From the NCBI GenBank assembly GCA_039818985.1, contig JBCBSU010000001.1:2072367-2136366 (forward strand): a DNA stretch of 64,000 nucleotides. The letters are read 5' to 3'. This stretch comes from Pseudomonadota bacterium. GTDB taxonomy: Bacteria > Pseudomonadota > Alphaproteobacteria > Sphingomonadales > Sphingomonadaceae. The notes beneath the pieces are model-generated. The model had not been told where the DNA came from and did no database searches. It saw only the letters and a program-made list of their open reading frames with translations. A program made the translations under genes and the position numbers. Below, in pieces: positions 26,150-34,442 of this stretch; the stretch's first letter is position 1; each line of letters starts with the position of its first letter.

Positions 26150-27451
26150 ATGGCATCGCGAACATTGACACTCGGCATAGCCGGCCTCGGCACCGTGGGC
26201 ACCGGGGTGATCCGGCTGATCGAGGAAAATGCGATGCTGATTGCGCGTCGCTCGGGCCAGTCGCTCAGCATTGGCGCAATCACCGCGCGCGATCGTGGCA
26301 AGGATCGCGCTATTGCGCTTAACGACTATCGCTGGGTCGATGACATGCTGGCCATGGCCGATGATCCGGATATCGACATCATCGTCGAACTGATCGGTGG
26401 TGCCGACGGCCCGGCGCTGACCCTCGCCAAACGGGCACTGGCCAATGGCAAGTCACTGGTGACCGCCAACAAGGCGATGATTGCACATCACGGGCTGGAG
26501 CTGGCCGAACTGGCCGAGGCCAATGAGGCCGCGCTGCATTATGAGGCTGCGGTGGCTGGCGGCATCCCGGCAATCAAGGGTGTGCGCGAAGGCACCGCCG
26601 CCAACCGCATCGAGCGGGTCTATGGCATATTGAACGGCACCAGCAATTACATCCTCTCAACCATGGAGCAGAGCGGCCGCGATTTCGACGATGTGCTCGC
26701 CGAAGCACAGCAGCTGGGCTATGCCGAGGCCGATCCCGGCTTCGATATTGACGGCGTCGATGCGGCGCATAAGCTGTCGATCCTCGCCAGCCTCGCTTTT
26801 GCCAGCCGCCTCGATTTCGACAATGTCGCGATACAGGGCATCCGCGCCATCCAGGCTGCCGATATCGCCCAGGCGGATGCGCTGGGCTATCGCATCCGCC
26901 TGCTCGGCCTGGCCGAGCGTGACGGCAATGACCTGTTCCAGCGTGTCCATCCCTATCTGGTGCCGCAAAACCATCCCTTGGCGCATGTCGACGGTTCGAC
27001 CAATGCTGTGGTCGCCGAGGGTAATTTCTCCGGGCGCCTGCTGTTTCAGGGCGCCGGTGCCGGCGATGGTCCGACTGCATCTGCGGTTGTTGCCGATATC
27101 ATCGCCATTGCCCGGGGCGAACAGTCGCCCGCCTTTGCCATGCCGGTCAGCGCGCTGGAAGCCTGCGCCCCGGCGGCATCGGGTCACCGTGTCGGCCGCG
27201 CCTATCTGCGCTTCGAGGTCGCCGACCGCCCCGGCGTCCTGGCCGAAATCACCGCAGCGATGCGCGATGCCGATGTCTCGATCGAAAGCCTGATCCAGAA
27301 AGAACGCAGCAGCGACGGCGAGGCAGTGCTGGTGGCAATGGTGACGCACGAATGCAGCGAAAGCCAGATCAGTGCGACACTGGAAACGCTGGCGGGCTCA
27401 CCCAGCCTGATGGGCGAACCGATGCTGATCCATATTTTGGGGGATGAGTAA
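26150..27451 (+). CDS. hom: Homoserine dehydrogenase
   Basis: 433 residues. NAD(P)-binding Rossmann motif GLGTVGTGV at the N-terminus; the catalytic region has the family signatures YEAAVAGGIPAIKGVREG and the segment GILNGTSNYILSTM. A C-terminal ACT domain (about 350-433, RFEVADRPGVLAEITAAM) points to feedback control by threonine. It reduces aspartate semialdehyde to homoserine in threonine and methionine synthesis. It is a single-function enzyme with no aspartokinase fusion. The thr and lysC genes are not in the window. Confidence 0.96.
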   Translation: MASRTLTLGIAGLGTVGTGVIRLIEENAMLIARRSGQSLSIGAITARDRGKDRAIALNDYRWVDDMLAMADDPDIDIIVELIGGADGPALTLAKRALANGKSLVTANKAMIAHHGLELAELAEANEAALHYEAAVAGGIPAIKGVREGTAANRIERVYGILNGTSNYILSTMEQSGRDFDDVLAEAQQLGYAEADPGFDIDGVDAAHKLSILASLAFASRLDFDNVAIQGIRAIQAADIAQADALGYRIRLLGLAERDGNDLFQRVHPYLVPQNHPLAHVDGSTNAVVAEGNFSGRLLFQGAGAGDGPTASAVVADIIAIARGEQSPAFAMPVSALEACAPAASGHRVGRAYLRFEVADRPGVLAEITAAMRDADVSIESLIQKERSSDGEAVLVAMVTHECSESQISATLETLAGSPSLMGEPMLIHILGDE

Positions 27452-27524
27452 GAAGTTGAGCGACATTCCGCCAGTTCATACCAGCCCGTCAAACCAAGCC
27501 CGTAAAACGCTTTATATCGGCGGT

Positions 27525-27872
27525 TTATCGCAGGATTTTCTCAATCGCTTTGCCTTTGGCCAGTTCATCGACCAGCTTATCGAGCCAGCGCACCTTCTGT
27601 TCCAGTGGATCGGCAACATCTTCAACCCGAACGCCGCACACAACACCGGTGATCTTGTCGACATTGTCATGCATATGCGGTGCTTCCGCAAAAAAAGTTG
27701 CGAAGCTGGTTGAACGGTCAATCTGATCGGCAAGCCCGGTATCATCATATCCGGTCAGCCATTTGGTCACAGTATCCACATCCTCCCGGGTGCGGCCCTT
27801 CTTCTCCACCTTCGACACATACATGGGATAGATTTTTGCGAATTCATATTCGCCAATTGTCTTGCGTGGCAT
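27525..27872 (-). CDS. DUF2200 family protein
   Basis: 115 residues from the ATG at 27872 (MPRKTIGEYEFAKIYPMYV); the frame extends 12 codons further but the family starts here. Conserved DUF2200 features are the KVEKKGRTREDVD segment, WLTGYDDTGL, and the C-terminus VRWLDKLVDELAKGKAIEKI. The family is widespread in bacteria and has no established biochemical function. It converges on hom with a 73-bp gap. Confidence 0.92.
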   Translation of the reverse strand: MPRKTIGEYEFAKIYPMYVSKVEKKGRTREDVDTVTKWLTGYDDTGLADQIDRSTSFATFFAEAPHMHDNVDKITGVVCGVRVEDVADPLEQKVRWLDKLVDELAKGKAIEKILR

Positions 27873-28014
27873 GGCGTTTTGTCTCCTCCCCCTAAGGCAA
27901 TATAGCACGATTCAGCAATCTGAGTCTGCTGCCATGGCAAAGCGCCAATACCTTGTCACCCATGCTGTGTCCGGTCCGGGTGGCGCGCAACAATCACCGT
28001 GCACAACAAAAAAG

Positions 28015-28980
28015 TCAGCGCGAAGACAGGCTCACCCCAAAATCTTGCATCATCCGGGTGTAAAGACGCTCAGCAAATCCGTTGAAGCCGAAACGGGCGG
28101 CAATGGCGCTTGGCAGGATACGCGTCCAGTAAAGCTTGAGAAGCTTCCGCGGCTGGGTGCGAAGCCGTGCTGCGACTGCGGGCGCTTCACGATAATAGGT
28201 TGCTATAGCATCTCGGCCGTGCGGCTGACGCGCAAGCCAGCCGTCGCGGAACCGACGCAAGGACTCAAGCTCCCAGCAATCATCCGCCAGGCCGATTACA
28301 TCGCAAGCAGCAGTGGTCAGGAAACAGGCACGGCCTGCCCTGGTGCGGACTTTTGCGGTCCCGTTTATCCGGCACTTGCCACTGTTCCAGCGTTCGGTCA
28401 GTACGCTCAGCTGATTATTGGCCCATCGAATCTGTTTGTTCGACAGAACCGAAGAAAAGACATAGGTTGCCTGATATTTGCGACCGCCCTTTTGCCACGC
28501 ATAGGTCACCGGAAAACTGCCATTGGTCAGTCCAAAGTCGCTGACATCAGCGCTTACACCAGAGCCGACTAGCGTCCTTTTGGTTACAAAAGCGGTCGTG
28601 CCGGAACCGAACCTTGCCGCGCCCATCGGCTCATCATAGTCCTGATCGGGCAGGGTGAGGGTCATATCCATGGCTTCGAATCCATTGCCGAAACTCTGGT
28701 ACAGGCCGATCAGTTCGCCAAAGCGCTTGCCGGACTTCCCATCCATCTGGGCTCTCGCCTCATCAGATGAAAAAACCTTTCTGTCCGGTTGGAAACGCAC
28801 CAGAAGCTCCGGAATCATGTTTCCCCCAAATGATTTTTTCAGCGTAAGAGAGGCACCATCCGAGCGCATCTGACAAACCGGCAGATTCTGCCTCGAAGAC
28901 GATTGTCGTGCTTCCACTGTCTCGGTCAATGGGACAACACCAACCAGCGTCAGGAATGCAATACTACGCTTGCCGAACAT
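28015..28980 (-). CDS. Exported protein with a CFI-box-like C-terminal domain
   Basis: 321 residues. A signal peptide (residues about 1-24, ending VEARQ) is followed by an unrecognised domain of about 190 residues with strands and a conserved-looking GKCRINGTAKV. From about residue 218 it changes: CFLTTAACDVIGLADDC, then ELESLRRFRDGWL and IATYYREAPAVAARL. This matches the pattern of a short C-terminal module (Cys-Phe-Ile/Leu-x-Thr-Ala, Leu-Arg-x-Phe-Arg-Asp, Tyr-Tyr) found at the ends of unrelated exported proteins. The role of that module is not known to me. Gene stands alone. Confidence 0.7.
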   Translation of the reverse strand: MFGKRSIAFLTLVGVVPLTETVEARQSSSRQNLPVCQMRSDGASLTLKKSFGGNMIPELLVRFQPDRKVFSSDEARAQMDGKSGKRFGELIGLYQSFGNGFEAMDMTLTLPDQDYDEPMGAARFGSGTTAFVTKRTLVGSGVSADVSDFGLTNGSFPVTYAWQKGGRKYQATYVFSSVLSNKQIRWANNQLSVLTERWNSGKCRINGTAKVRTRAGRACFLTTAACDVIGLADDCWELESLRRFRDGWLARQPHGRDAIATYYREAPAVAARLRTQPRKLLKLYWTRILPSAIAARFGFNGFAERLYTRMMQDFGVSLSSR

Positions 28981-29229
28981 CAGTCTCTCCTGTGATTGCT
29001 TGCTCTTGAAACCCTCATCTGAAACGGACTGCCATCTTCCCCGTCAGCAGTGCGCGTTGATGCTGCAGTGTAAGGCTCATGGGAACGCTGTAAAGCTCAT
29101 GAAAGATGACGTGCTCCGCACTTGCCGAGAAACCGGACCCCTTGCCTGATCGCATCAAGCCTCTAGTCTGAACCGCAGGAAACTCCGCCAATGGGGGCTG
29201 TCGGGGTGATGGGAGATGGGGAGACGATC

Positions 29230-29358
29230 ATGACAAACATCATATTGCGGCGCAGCGGCAAGTTGGCAGCAGCCTTGATGATGGCGGTGGCCCGGGCCAT
29301 CGGCGCGGCACTGGATAAGATGGATTTCGTTATGGTCCGCGGTCGGGTCATCGAATAA
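29230..29358 (+). CDS. Possible 42-residue peptide upstream of the oxygenase gene
   Basis: A short frame starting ATG at 29230 with a strong GGGGAGA site 5 bp upstream and ending TAA at 29356-29358. The peptide starts MTNIILRRSGKLAAALMM and ends VRGRVIE; the middle can form an amphipathic helix. It ends 37 bp before the 2OG-oxygenase start. No family recognised. The ribosome-binding site is the main support; it could instead be a leader peptide or noise. Confidence 0.4.
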   Translation: MTNIILRRSGKLAAALMMAVARAIGAALDKMDFVMVRGRVIE

Positions 29359-29395
29359 ATCTTCATGCCACGACCACCCGATCTGCATTGAATCC

Positions 29396-30061
29396 ATGCC
29401 CAGAACGCCCAATAGCCGCAAGCTGGCGAAATTCGGCAAACAGGTCAGCAGCCGGCTCGACCGCAATGGCCGCGTCTATCGCTTCGAAACCGACGAGGCG
29501 CAAGTCTACAGCATGCGCGGCTTCCTACCGCCCGATGACTGCCGCATGCTGATGCGTTTGATCGACCGCGACGCCATCCCGTCAACGCTCTATGACACGC
29601 CGGAGGACACCCAGTTCCGTACCAGTTCAAGTTGTAACTTCCCGCGCCATGACCCCGAGGTACAGCGCATCGCCCAGCGCATATCGGGCCTGCTGGGCCT
29701 AGCCAGCGAATATGGCGAGACGATACAGGGTCAGCGCTATCGCATAGGCGAGCAGTTCAAGCTGCATCATGATTTCTTCCATGAAGGAAGCGACTATTGG
29801 GAAAAGGAGATGAACCGCGCCGGCCAGCGCAGCTGGACCGCAATGGTTTATCTCAACCAGCCACAAGGCGGCGGCGAGACCCATTTCCCGCATCTCGGCT
29901 TCGGTGTCGTCCCGGAAACCGGATCGTTGCTGGCATGGAACAACATGACCCCCCAGGGCAGGCCCAATCGCCATGTCGCGCATATTGGCGCGCCGGTGAC
30001 GGCAGGCGTCAAATATATCATCACCAACTGGTTTCGCGAACGGCCCTGGGCGGACGATTAG
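29396..30061 (+). CDS. 2-oxoglutarate/Fe(II) oxygenase, prolyl 4-hydroxylase-like
   Basis: 221 residues. The iron site is present: HHDFF provides His-x-Asp, and the distal His is in NRHVAHIG, followed by the 2-oxoglutarate-binding Lys in AGVKYIIT. The RYRIGEQFKLHHDFF segment and GGGETHFPHLG are typical of prolyl 4-hydroxylase alpha-subunit-like enzymes. It would hydroxylate a proline or related residue in a protein or peptide. It is encoded 2 kb from the RiPP-like locus at 32.1-34.6 kb but on the opposite strand, so a link is only speculative. Confidence 0.9.
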   Translation: MPRTPNSRKLAKFGKQVSSRLDRNGRVYRFETDEAQVYSMRGFLPPDDCRMLMRLIDRDAIPSTLYDTPEDTQFRTSSSCNFPRHDPEVQRIAQRISGLLGLASEYGETIQGQRYRIGEQFKLHHDFFHEGSDYWEKEMNRAGQRSWTAMVYLNQPQGGGETHFPHLGFGVVPETGSLLAWNNMTPQGRPNRHVAHIGAPVTAGVKYIITNWFRERPWADD

Positions 30062-30241
30062 TCTGTAAACGGCCCATATGCGAAGGGTCGGAGAGGCGGG
30101 CTGACTCAGGATCAGATCAGATGTTATAACATCATGTCCAGAAACCATCGACCAACGCCGCATCCTCTTCGGCTGACGCCGTTGCGATAGCCTTTTGGAA
30201 GGCGTAATCTTGCTGGCAGATCACGATTAGGGGACTTCATT

Positions 30242-32083
30242 ATGCGTGTTACCATGCTGCTAGCCACATCGACCATTGCCCTCGCCGTCTCGGCGCCGGG
30301 TCAGGTCTTCGCCAATACTAGCCCGGCCGAAACCGCGCTTGAAGTGGTTGCGATGGACCATGGTGAGGAAAAGAGCGAAGGTGAGAAGTTGCGCGCCATC
30401 TTTGCCGCCGATGACCAGGCATCGCTGAAGCGCAACCCGATCAGCGGACTTTTCCGTGGCGACATGCGCTATGCGGACCAGTTTGGCGATTATATCTCCG
30501 ATGCCTATTTCGATGCTGAACGCCAGGCGGCACTGGACAATCTGAAGGCGCTCGAAGCCATTGACCGCAGCAAGCTGAATACCGTCGATGCCATTGCCTA
30601 TGATGTGTTCAAGCGTAACCAGGAAGTCTCGCTCAAAGGCTATTCGGATGAAATCATGGCGCTGACGGTCGTTCGGCCGCTCAATCATTTCTCCGGCTTC
30701 CACACATTCTACCCCAATTTCGCCTCGGGCACCGGGGCCGCACCCTTCAGGACAGTTGAAGATTATGAGAACAATCTGAAGCGGCATCAGGGCTTCATCA
30801 CGCTGATCGATGCCAGCATCGAACGCTTCCGTCAGGGCGAAGCCTCGGGCGTGTTCGAGACCAGGCTGACTATCGGCAATGTTATCGAACAACTCAACAC
30901 CCAGCTTGCCCAGAGCGTCGAGGAGAGCCCCTATTTCGGCCCGGTCAAGAAATTCCCCGAAGGCATTAGCGAAGCCGACCAGGCGCGGCTGACCGCAGAA
31001 TATCGTGACACTATCGAAAACGGTATCTATCCCGCCTATACCCGGCTGCGCGACTATCTGCGCGACAGCTATCTGTCTCAGGCACGTGAGGGGGTCGGTC
31101 TCTCCTATATGAAGGGCGGCGAGACGCTTTACCAATATCTGCTTGAGCAGACGACGACCCTGCCGCTGACCGCGAACGAGATCCATGAGCTGGGCCTCAG
31201 CGAAGTTGCGCGTATCACCACCGAGATGGAGGCGATCAAGCAGGAAGTCGGCTTTGGAGGGACGCTGAAAGAGTTTTTCGACTTCATCCGCACCGATCCG
31301 CAGTTCAAGCCGGAGAGCCGCGAGGCGCTGACTCAAGCCTATTATGACCTTGGCAAAAAAGTCGATGCGGTAATCGAGACCCAGTTCAAGGTGATCCCCA
31401 AGACGCCACTGGAAATCCGCCCCTATGAGCCGTTCCGCGAAAAGTTCCAGGCAGGTGGTTCCTATCAGTCGGGCACGCCTGATGGCTCGCGTCCGGGCAT
31501 CTTCTATTTCAACGCCTATGACCTGCCCAGCCGCACCACGCCGGGTCAGACCACGCTCTATCTGCATGAGGGTGCACCGGGCCATCATTTCCAGATCAGC
31601 CTGGCACAGGAAAATGCCGCCCTGCCCGCTTTCATGCGCTTTGGCGGCAACACCGCCTATGTCGAGGGCTGGGCGCTCTATTCGGAGAAGCTGGGCTTCC
31701 CCATGGGGCTGTTCGACGATCCCTATCAGCGGCTGGGCCATCTCGACGACGAAATGCTGCGCGCGATGCGGCTGGTCGTCGACACCGGACTGCACTCCAA
31801 GGGCTGGACCCGTGAACAGGCAATCAAATATATGCTCGACAATTCGTCCATGGGCGAGACCGACGCCACTGCCGAGGTCGAGCGCTATATCGCCATTCCG
31901 TCACAGGCGGTTGCCTACAAGATCGGCGCGCTGACCATACAAAGGCTCAAAAGAGAGGCGCAGGCAGAACTGGGCGATGCTTTCGACCCGCGTGAATTTC
32001 ACGACCAGATACTCAATACCGGCGCGCTGCCGATGAGTGTACTTGAATCGAAAATCCGTGACTGGGTAACGGCGCAGAAATAA
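30242..32083 (+). CDS. DUF885 family exported protein, probable metallopeptidase
   Basis: 613 residues with a signal peptide (cleavage near VFANT, about residue 25). The zinc-type motif HEGAPGHHFQISLA (about residue 442) and the downstream YVEGWALYSEKLG give the His-Glu-x-x-x-x-His and Glu pattern of DUF885, a group related to M3/M32-like peptidases. It probably degrades peptides in the periplasm. AGGGGAC precedes the ATG. It is convergent with the asparagine-synthetase-like gene, 17 bp apart. An isopeptidase role for lasso-type peptides cannot be claimed from sequence. Confidence 0.9.
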   Translation: MRVTMLLATSTIALAVSAPGQVFANTSPAETALEVVAMDHGEEKSEGEKLRAIFAADDQASLKRNPISGLFRGDMRYADQFGDYISDAYFDAERQAALDNLKALEAIDRSKLNTVDAIAYDVFKRNQEVSLKGYSDEIMALTVVRPLNHFSGFHTFYPNFASGTGAAPFRTVEDYENNLKRHQGFITLIDASIERFRQGEASGVFETRLTIGNVIEQLNTQLAQSVEESPYFGPVKKFPEGISEADQARLTAEYRDTIENGIYPAYTRLRDYLRDSYLSQAREGVGLSYMKGGETLYQYLLEQTTTLPLTANEIHELGLSEVARITTEMEAIKQEVGFGGTLKEFFDFIRTDPQFKPESREALTQAYYDLGKKVDAVIETQFKVIPKTPLEIRPYEPFREKFQAGGSYQSGTPDGSRPGIFYFNAYDLPSRTTPGQTTLYLHEGAPGHHFQISLAQENAALPAFMRFGGNTAYVEGWALYSEKLGFPMGLFDDPYQRLGHLDDEMLRAMRLVVDTGLHSKGWTREQAIKYMLDNSSMGETDATAEVERYIAIPSQAVAYKIGALTIQRLKREAQAELGDAFDPREFHDQILNTGALPMSVLESKIRDWVTAQK

Positions 32084-32100
32084 GCCGCACAACGGGGCGG

Positions 32101-34071
32101 TCAGCCGCCCGGCACAGCCTGTTGCGGCGGGCCATCTTCATCGAGCCATTGCTGAAGCCGTTCGATACGGTCGACGCTCAAAAAGCTTGCATTTAGCTGG
32201 CCCGGTCGCGTCTGCTCGCCCCTGGCGGCATTTTGCCGGAATAGCGGGCGCAATGTATCGGCTTCGGGCAGCGCCACCAGCCTTTTGCGCAAATGGGCAA
32301 AGTCGACATATTCGTGCAGCCGACTGTCGCGTTCAAGCACCGCCAGCCGCTCCAGATAATAACCACGGTTTTCCGCAACCCCGAACGGCAATTCGGGCGA
32401 TGGCAGCATCTTCTGCCGGCGCAGCCTTATGCTGTCGGGTAACACCCCCAGCATGATGGTGCGAAACGGCTTGCGCTGCATATCGCGGTCGCACAGAAAT
32501 TCGGGCGGGCAGGTCAACATATACTCCACCAGATCGACATCAAGCATCGGAAAGCTGTACTGTACGCCATGGCGCGCCGACGTCGCCGCCAGGCTGTCGA
32601 GCCTGCCGGTATCGGCAATCTGTTCCAGCCCTGCTATCTGGCTAAGGGTGACATCGCCACCATCATGATCGCGCATCGTTTTGCCGCGATATTGCGGGCG
32701 CAATCCCATGATATCGCGCTGTGTTTCCGCTACACCGCTCTCACCGCGCAGCCATGTCTTGATCGGCCGCGAACGACCCATGGGCAGCAATGCAGTCAGG
32801 CCGATCGCTGCGGCACGCCTTGCGGCACCCAGGAGACCCTTTTGCGCATGGGCATTGCGGATATCGCCCCAGACGGGGCCGAGATGGCCGCGCCGCAATG
32901 CATGGGAAAAGGCCTGATGCCCGAGATAGGTGACGCACTGATCGCCGCCCCATCCGCACAGCACGGTGTCGGCACCGCTTTCCGCTGCCAGCCGGCACGT
33001 CTCATCTTCACGCAAGACATAGCTGCCCTCGATCCTGTCCGGTTCAGGCTGGGCCAATAGCCCCGGAGGGCCGGGTGCATGCGCTACTTTGGTCATACTG
33101 ATGCGGTTCGAGGCTTTGACAATATCTTGCGCCACAGCACTTTCATCGACAAAAAGGTCGGGATCGGCATCATCGGACAGGGTACCGATATAGGCATGGA
33201 CATGCTGATCCTCCGCAGGGAGCAAATTGGCTGCGGTGGCGGTGATGCCGCCTGCATCCAGCCCGGCCGAAAGCTCCGAGGCGACCGGACCGCATAGCGG
33301 CAGGCGGACCGCGACGGCATGGTCGAAACGCTGCTTAAGCCCGGCGCACCATTGGTCATAATCCGGATTCTGCCGCGCCAACCGGGGCGGCGTGAGATGC
33401 CAATAGCGCCGGACATGCGGCATGCCCTGCGCCAGTGTCAGCTGATGCGCCGCGCCCAACAGCCTGACATCCTCGACCATGGTCCCGTCGCCGGAACGCA
33501 CATTTGTCGCCAGATAGGCCAGCGAAGTGTCCCAGTCACGCTTGTGCGCCACCAGACCCGAACCGGTAAAGGCACGCGCCAGTGAGGCAAAGGCAAAACC
33601 GTCTCCACCGAGCCGGCTATAATATAGCGGGCGCACACCGAAATGGTCGCGCCGCAGAATCAGCCGGTCCTGATCCGCATCATAAAGCGCAAAGGCGAAA
33701 TCGCCCCTCAGCGCGTCGAGGCCGTCTTCGCCCCTGGCGCAATAGAGCGCGGCGATAATATCGGCGTCGCTAGCATCATCGTCCATGGCCTGATCGGGCA
33801 GCAGCACCCGCAAGGCAGCGCGGTTATGGAGCCGACAATCGGCAACCAGTCCCACCGCGCCGCGGTGCACAATGGCGTTGTTGAAATGGTAGGACGGCGC
33901 ATTGGACGGCGGTACATTGGCCAGGGCAAGGGTCACGTCGCCAATGACCAGATGCGAAAACCCGCTGACCTGTCGCAATGGCTCCGATGCTATCAACGCG
34001 CTGGCAAAATCATCAATCGCTACCGGTTTGTCCGAAACGGCACCATGCCAGCCGCAAAACAAGGATACCAT
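32101..34071 (-). CDS. Asparagine synthetase-like protein, lasso-peptide cyclase type
   Basis: 656 residues. The N-terminal part (about 1-200) is the glutaminase-like fold of class II asparagine synthetases, with LRGDFAFALYD and RDHFGVRPLYY, but there is no Cys at position 2 (Cys is residue 6), so it should not hydrolyse glutamine. The C-terminal synthetase part has a PP-loop SAGLDAGG (268-275) instead of the usual SGGLDSS, and a second nucleotide segment CGWGGDQ. This architecture is that of lasso-peptide cyclases, which adenylate a Glu/Asp side chain and join it to the peptide N-terminus. Two precursor-like genes lie directly upstream on the same strand. The altered PP-loop leaves activity uncertain. 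Real asparagine synthesis is less likely. Confidence 0.82.
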   Translation of the reverse strand: MVSLFCGWHGAVSDKPVAIDDFASALIASEPLRQVSGFSHLVIGDVTLALANVPPSNAPSYHFNNAIVHRGAVGLVADCRLHNRAALRVLLPDQAMDDDASDADIIAALYCARGEDGLDALRGDFAFALYDADQDRLILRRDHFGVRPLYYSRLGGDGFAFASLARAFTGSGLVAHKRDWDTSLAYLATNVRSGDGTMVEDVRLLGAAHQLTLAQGMPHVRRYWHLTPPRLARQNPDYDQWCAGLKQRFDHAVAVRLPLCGPVASELSAGLDAGGITATAANLLPAEDQHVHAYIGTLSDDADPDLFVDESAVAQDIVKASNRISMTKVAHAPGPPGLLAQPEPDRIEGSYVLREDETCRLAAESGADTVLCGWGGDQCVTYLGHQAFSHALRRGHLGPVWGDIRNAHAQKGLLGAARRAAAIGLTALLPMGRSRPIKTWLRGESGVAETQRDIMGLRPQYRGKTMRDHDGGDVTLSQIAGLEQIADTGRLDSLAATSARHGVQYSFPMLDVDLVEYMLTCPPEFLCDRDMQRKPFRTIMLGVLPDSIRLRRQKMLPSPELPFGVAENRGYYLERLAVLERDSRLHEYVDFAHLRKRLVALPEADTLRPLFRQNAARGEQTRPGQLNASFLSVDRIERLQQWLDEDGPPQQAVPGG

Positions 34072-34107
34072 GGCTAAACCCTTTAATCCGCAAGCGCTAC
34101 GCGGCGC

Positions 34108-34400
34108 GGTACGATATAGGTTCAGGACAAGCTGAAAGTAACGGGCGCAGCTGTCTCGGTATCAGCGAAGGTTCCGCCCCGCACATCTTCCATCGTTGTC
34201 ATTCGGTCAGTTCGGGCCGACGCCATGGCAGGCGTTCACGGGCTTTGTCTTCGCTAATCGCCGCGGGTTCGTCAGCCATCATTTGCTCCCTCTTCAAACA
34301 GATATACGGTCGATCATCAGCGATTTGCACAGGCTATCGTCTCCCCATGCAATTTGATCCGCTCTCGCAGCCCGTTTCCGGCAATCGGAAACCAAGACAT
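34108..34400. repeat. Tandem duplication, unit 2 (proximal to the cyclase-like gene)
   Basis: About 290 bp that align with 34443-34740. Shared blocks include ATAGGTTCAGGACAAGCT (3' end of the peptide gene), GACGCCATGGCAGGCGTT, TTTGAAGAGGGAGCAAATG-like starts on the minus strand, and CAGGCTATCGT...CCCATGCAATTT upstream. The duplication therefore covers the peptide gene plus its upstream region. The segment for the peptide tail is the most diverged. Confidence 0.75.
34122..34279 (-). pseudogene. RiPP-precursor-like peptide gene, copy 2, frameshifted
   Basis: From ATG 34279 the frame gives a leader nearly identical in layout to copy 1, with the RERLPWRRPEL segment, but stops after 26 residues (TGA at 34199-34201). 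Compared with copy 1 exactly one base is missing just after the codons for PELTE. Restoring it yields LTTMEDVRG followed by the tail GTFADTETAAPVTFSLS, ending at the same relative stop. So the gene was a full 52-residue precursor. The break may be a real mutation or a sequencing error. An extra ATG at 34282 lies directly upstream. Confidence 0.65.
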
Positions 34401-34442
34401 ACCATTTCTGCGAACAGACGCGCTGAGTGCTCTTCTCGGCAC

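Noticed and set aside
29155-29466. 103-codon minus-strand frame over the start of the oxygenase gene
   Set aside because: Overlaps the well-supported oxygenase gene and the small peptide frame, and has the Arg/Pro/His-rich look of an antisense shadow.
30242-32083. DUF885 protein as a lasso isopeptidase for the neighbouring locus
   Set aside because: Known lasso isopeptidases are prolyl-oligopeptidase-type serine enzymes; this is a different, widespread housekeeping family on the opposite strand.
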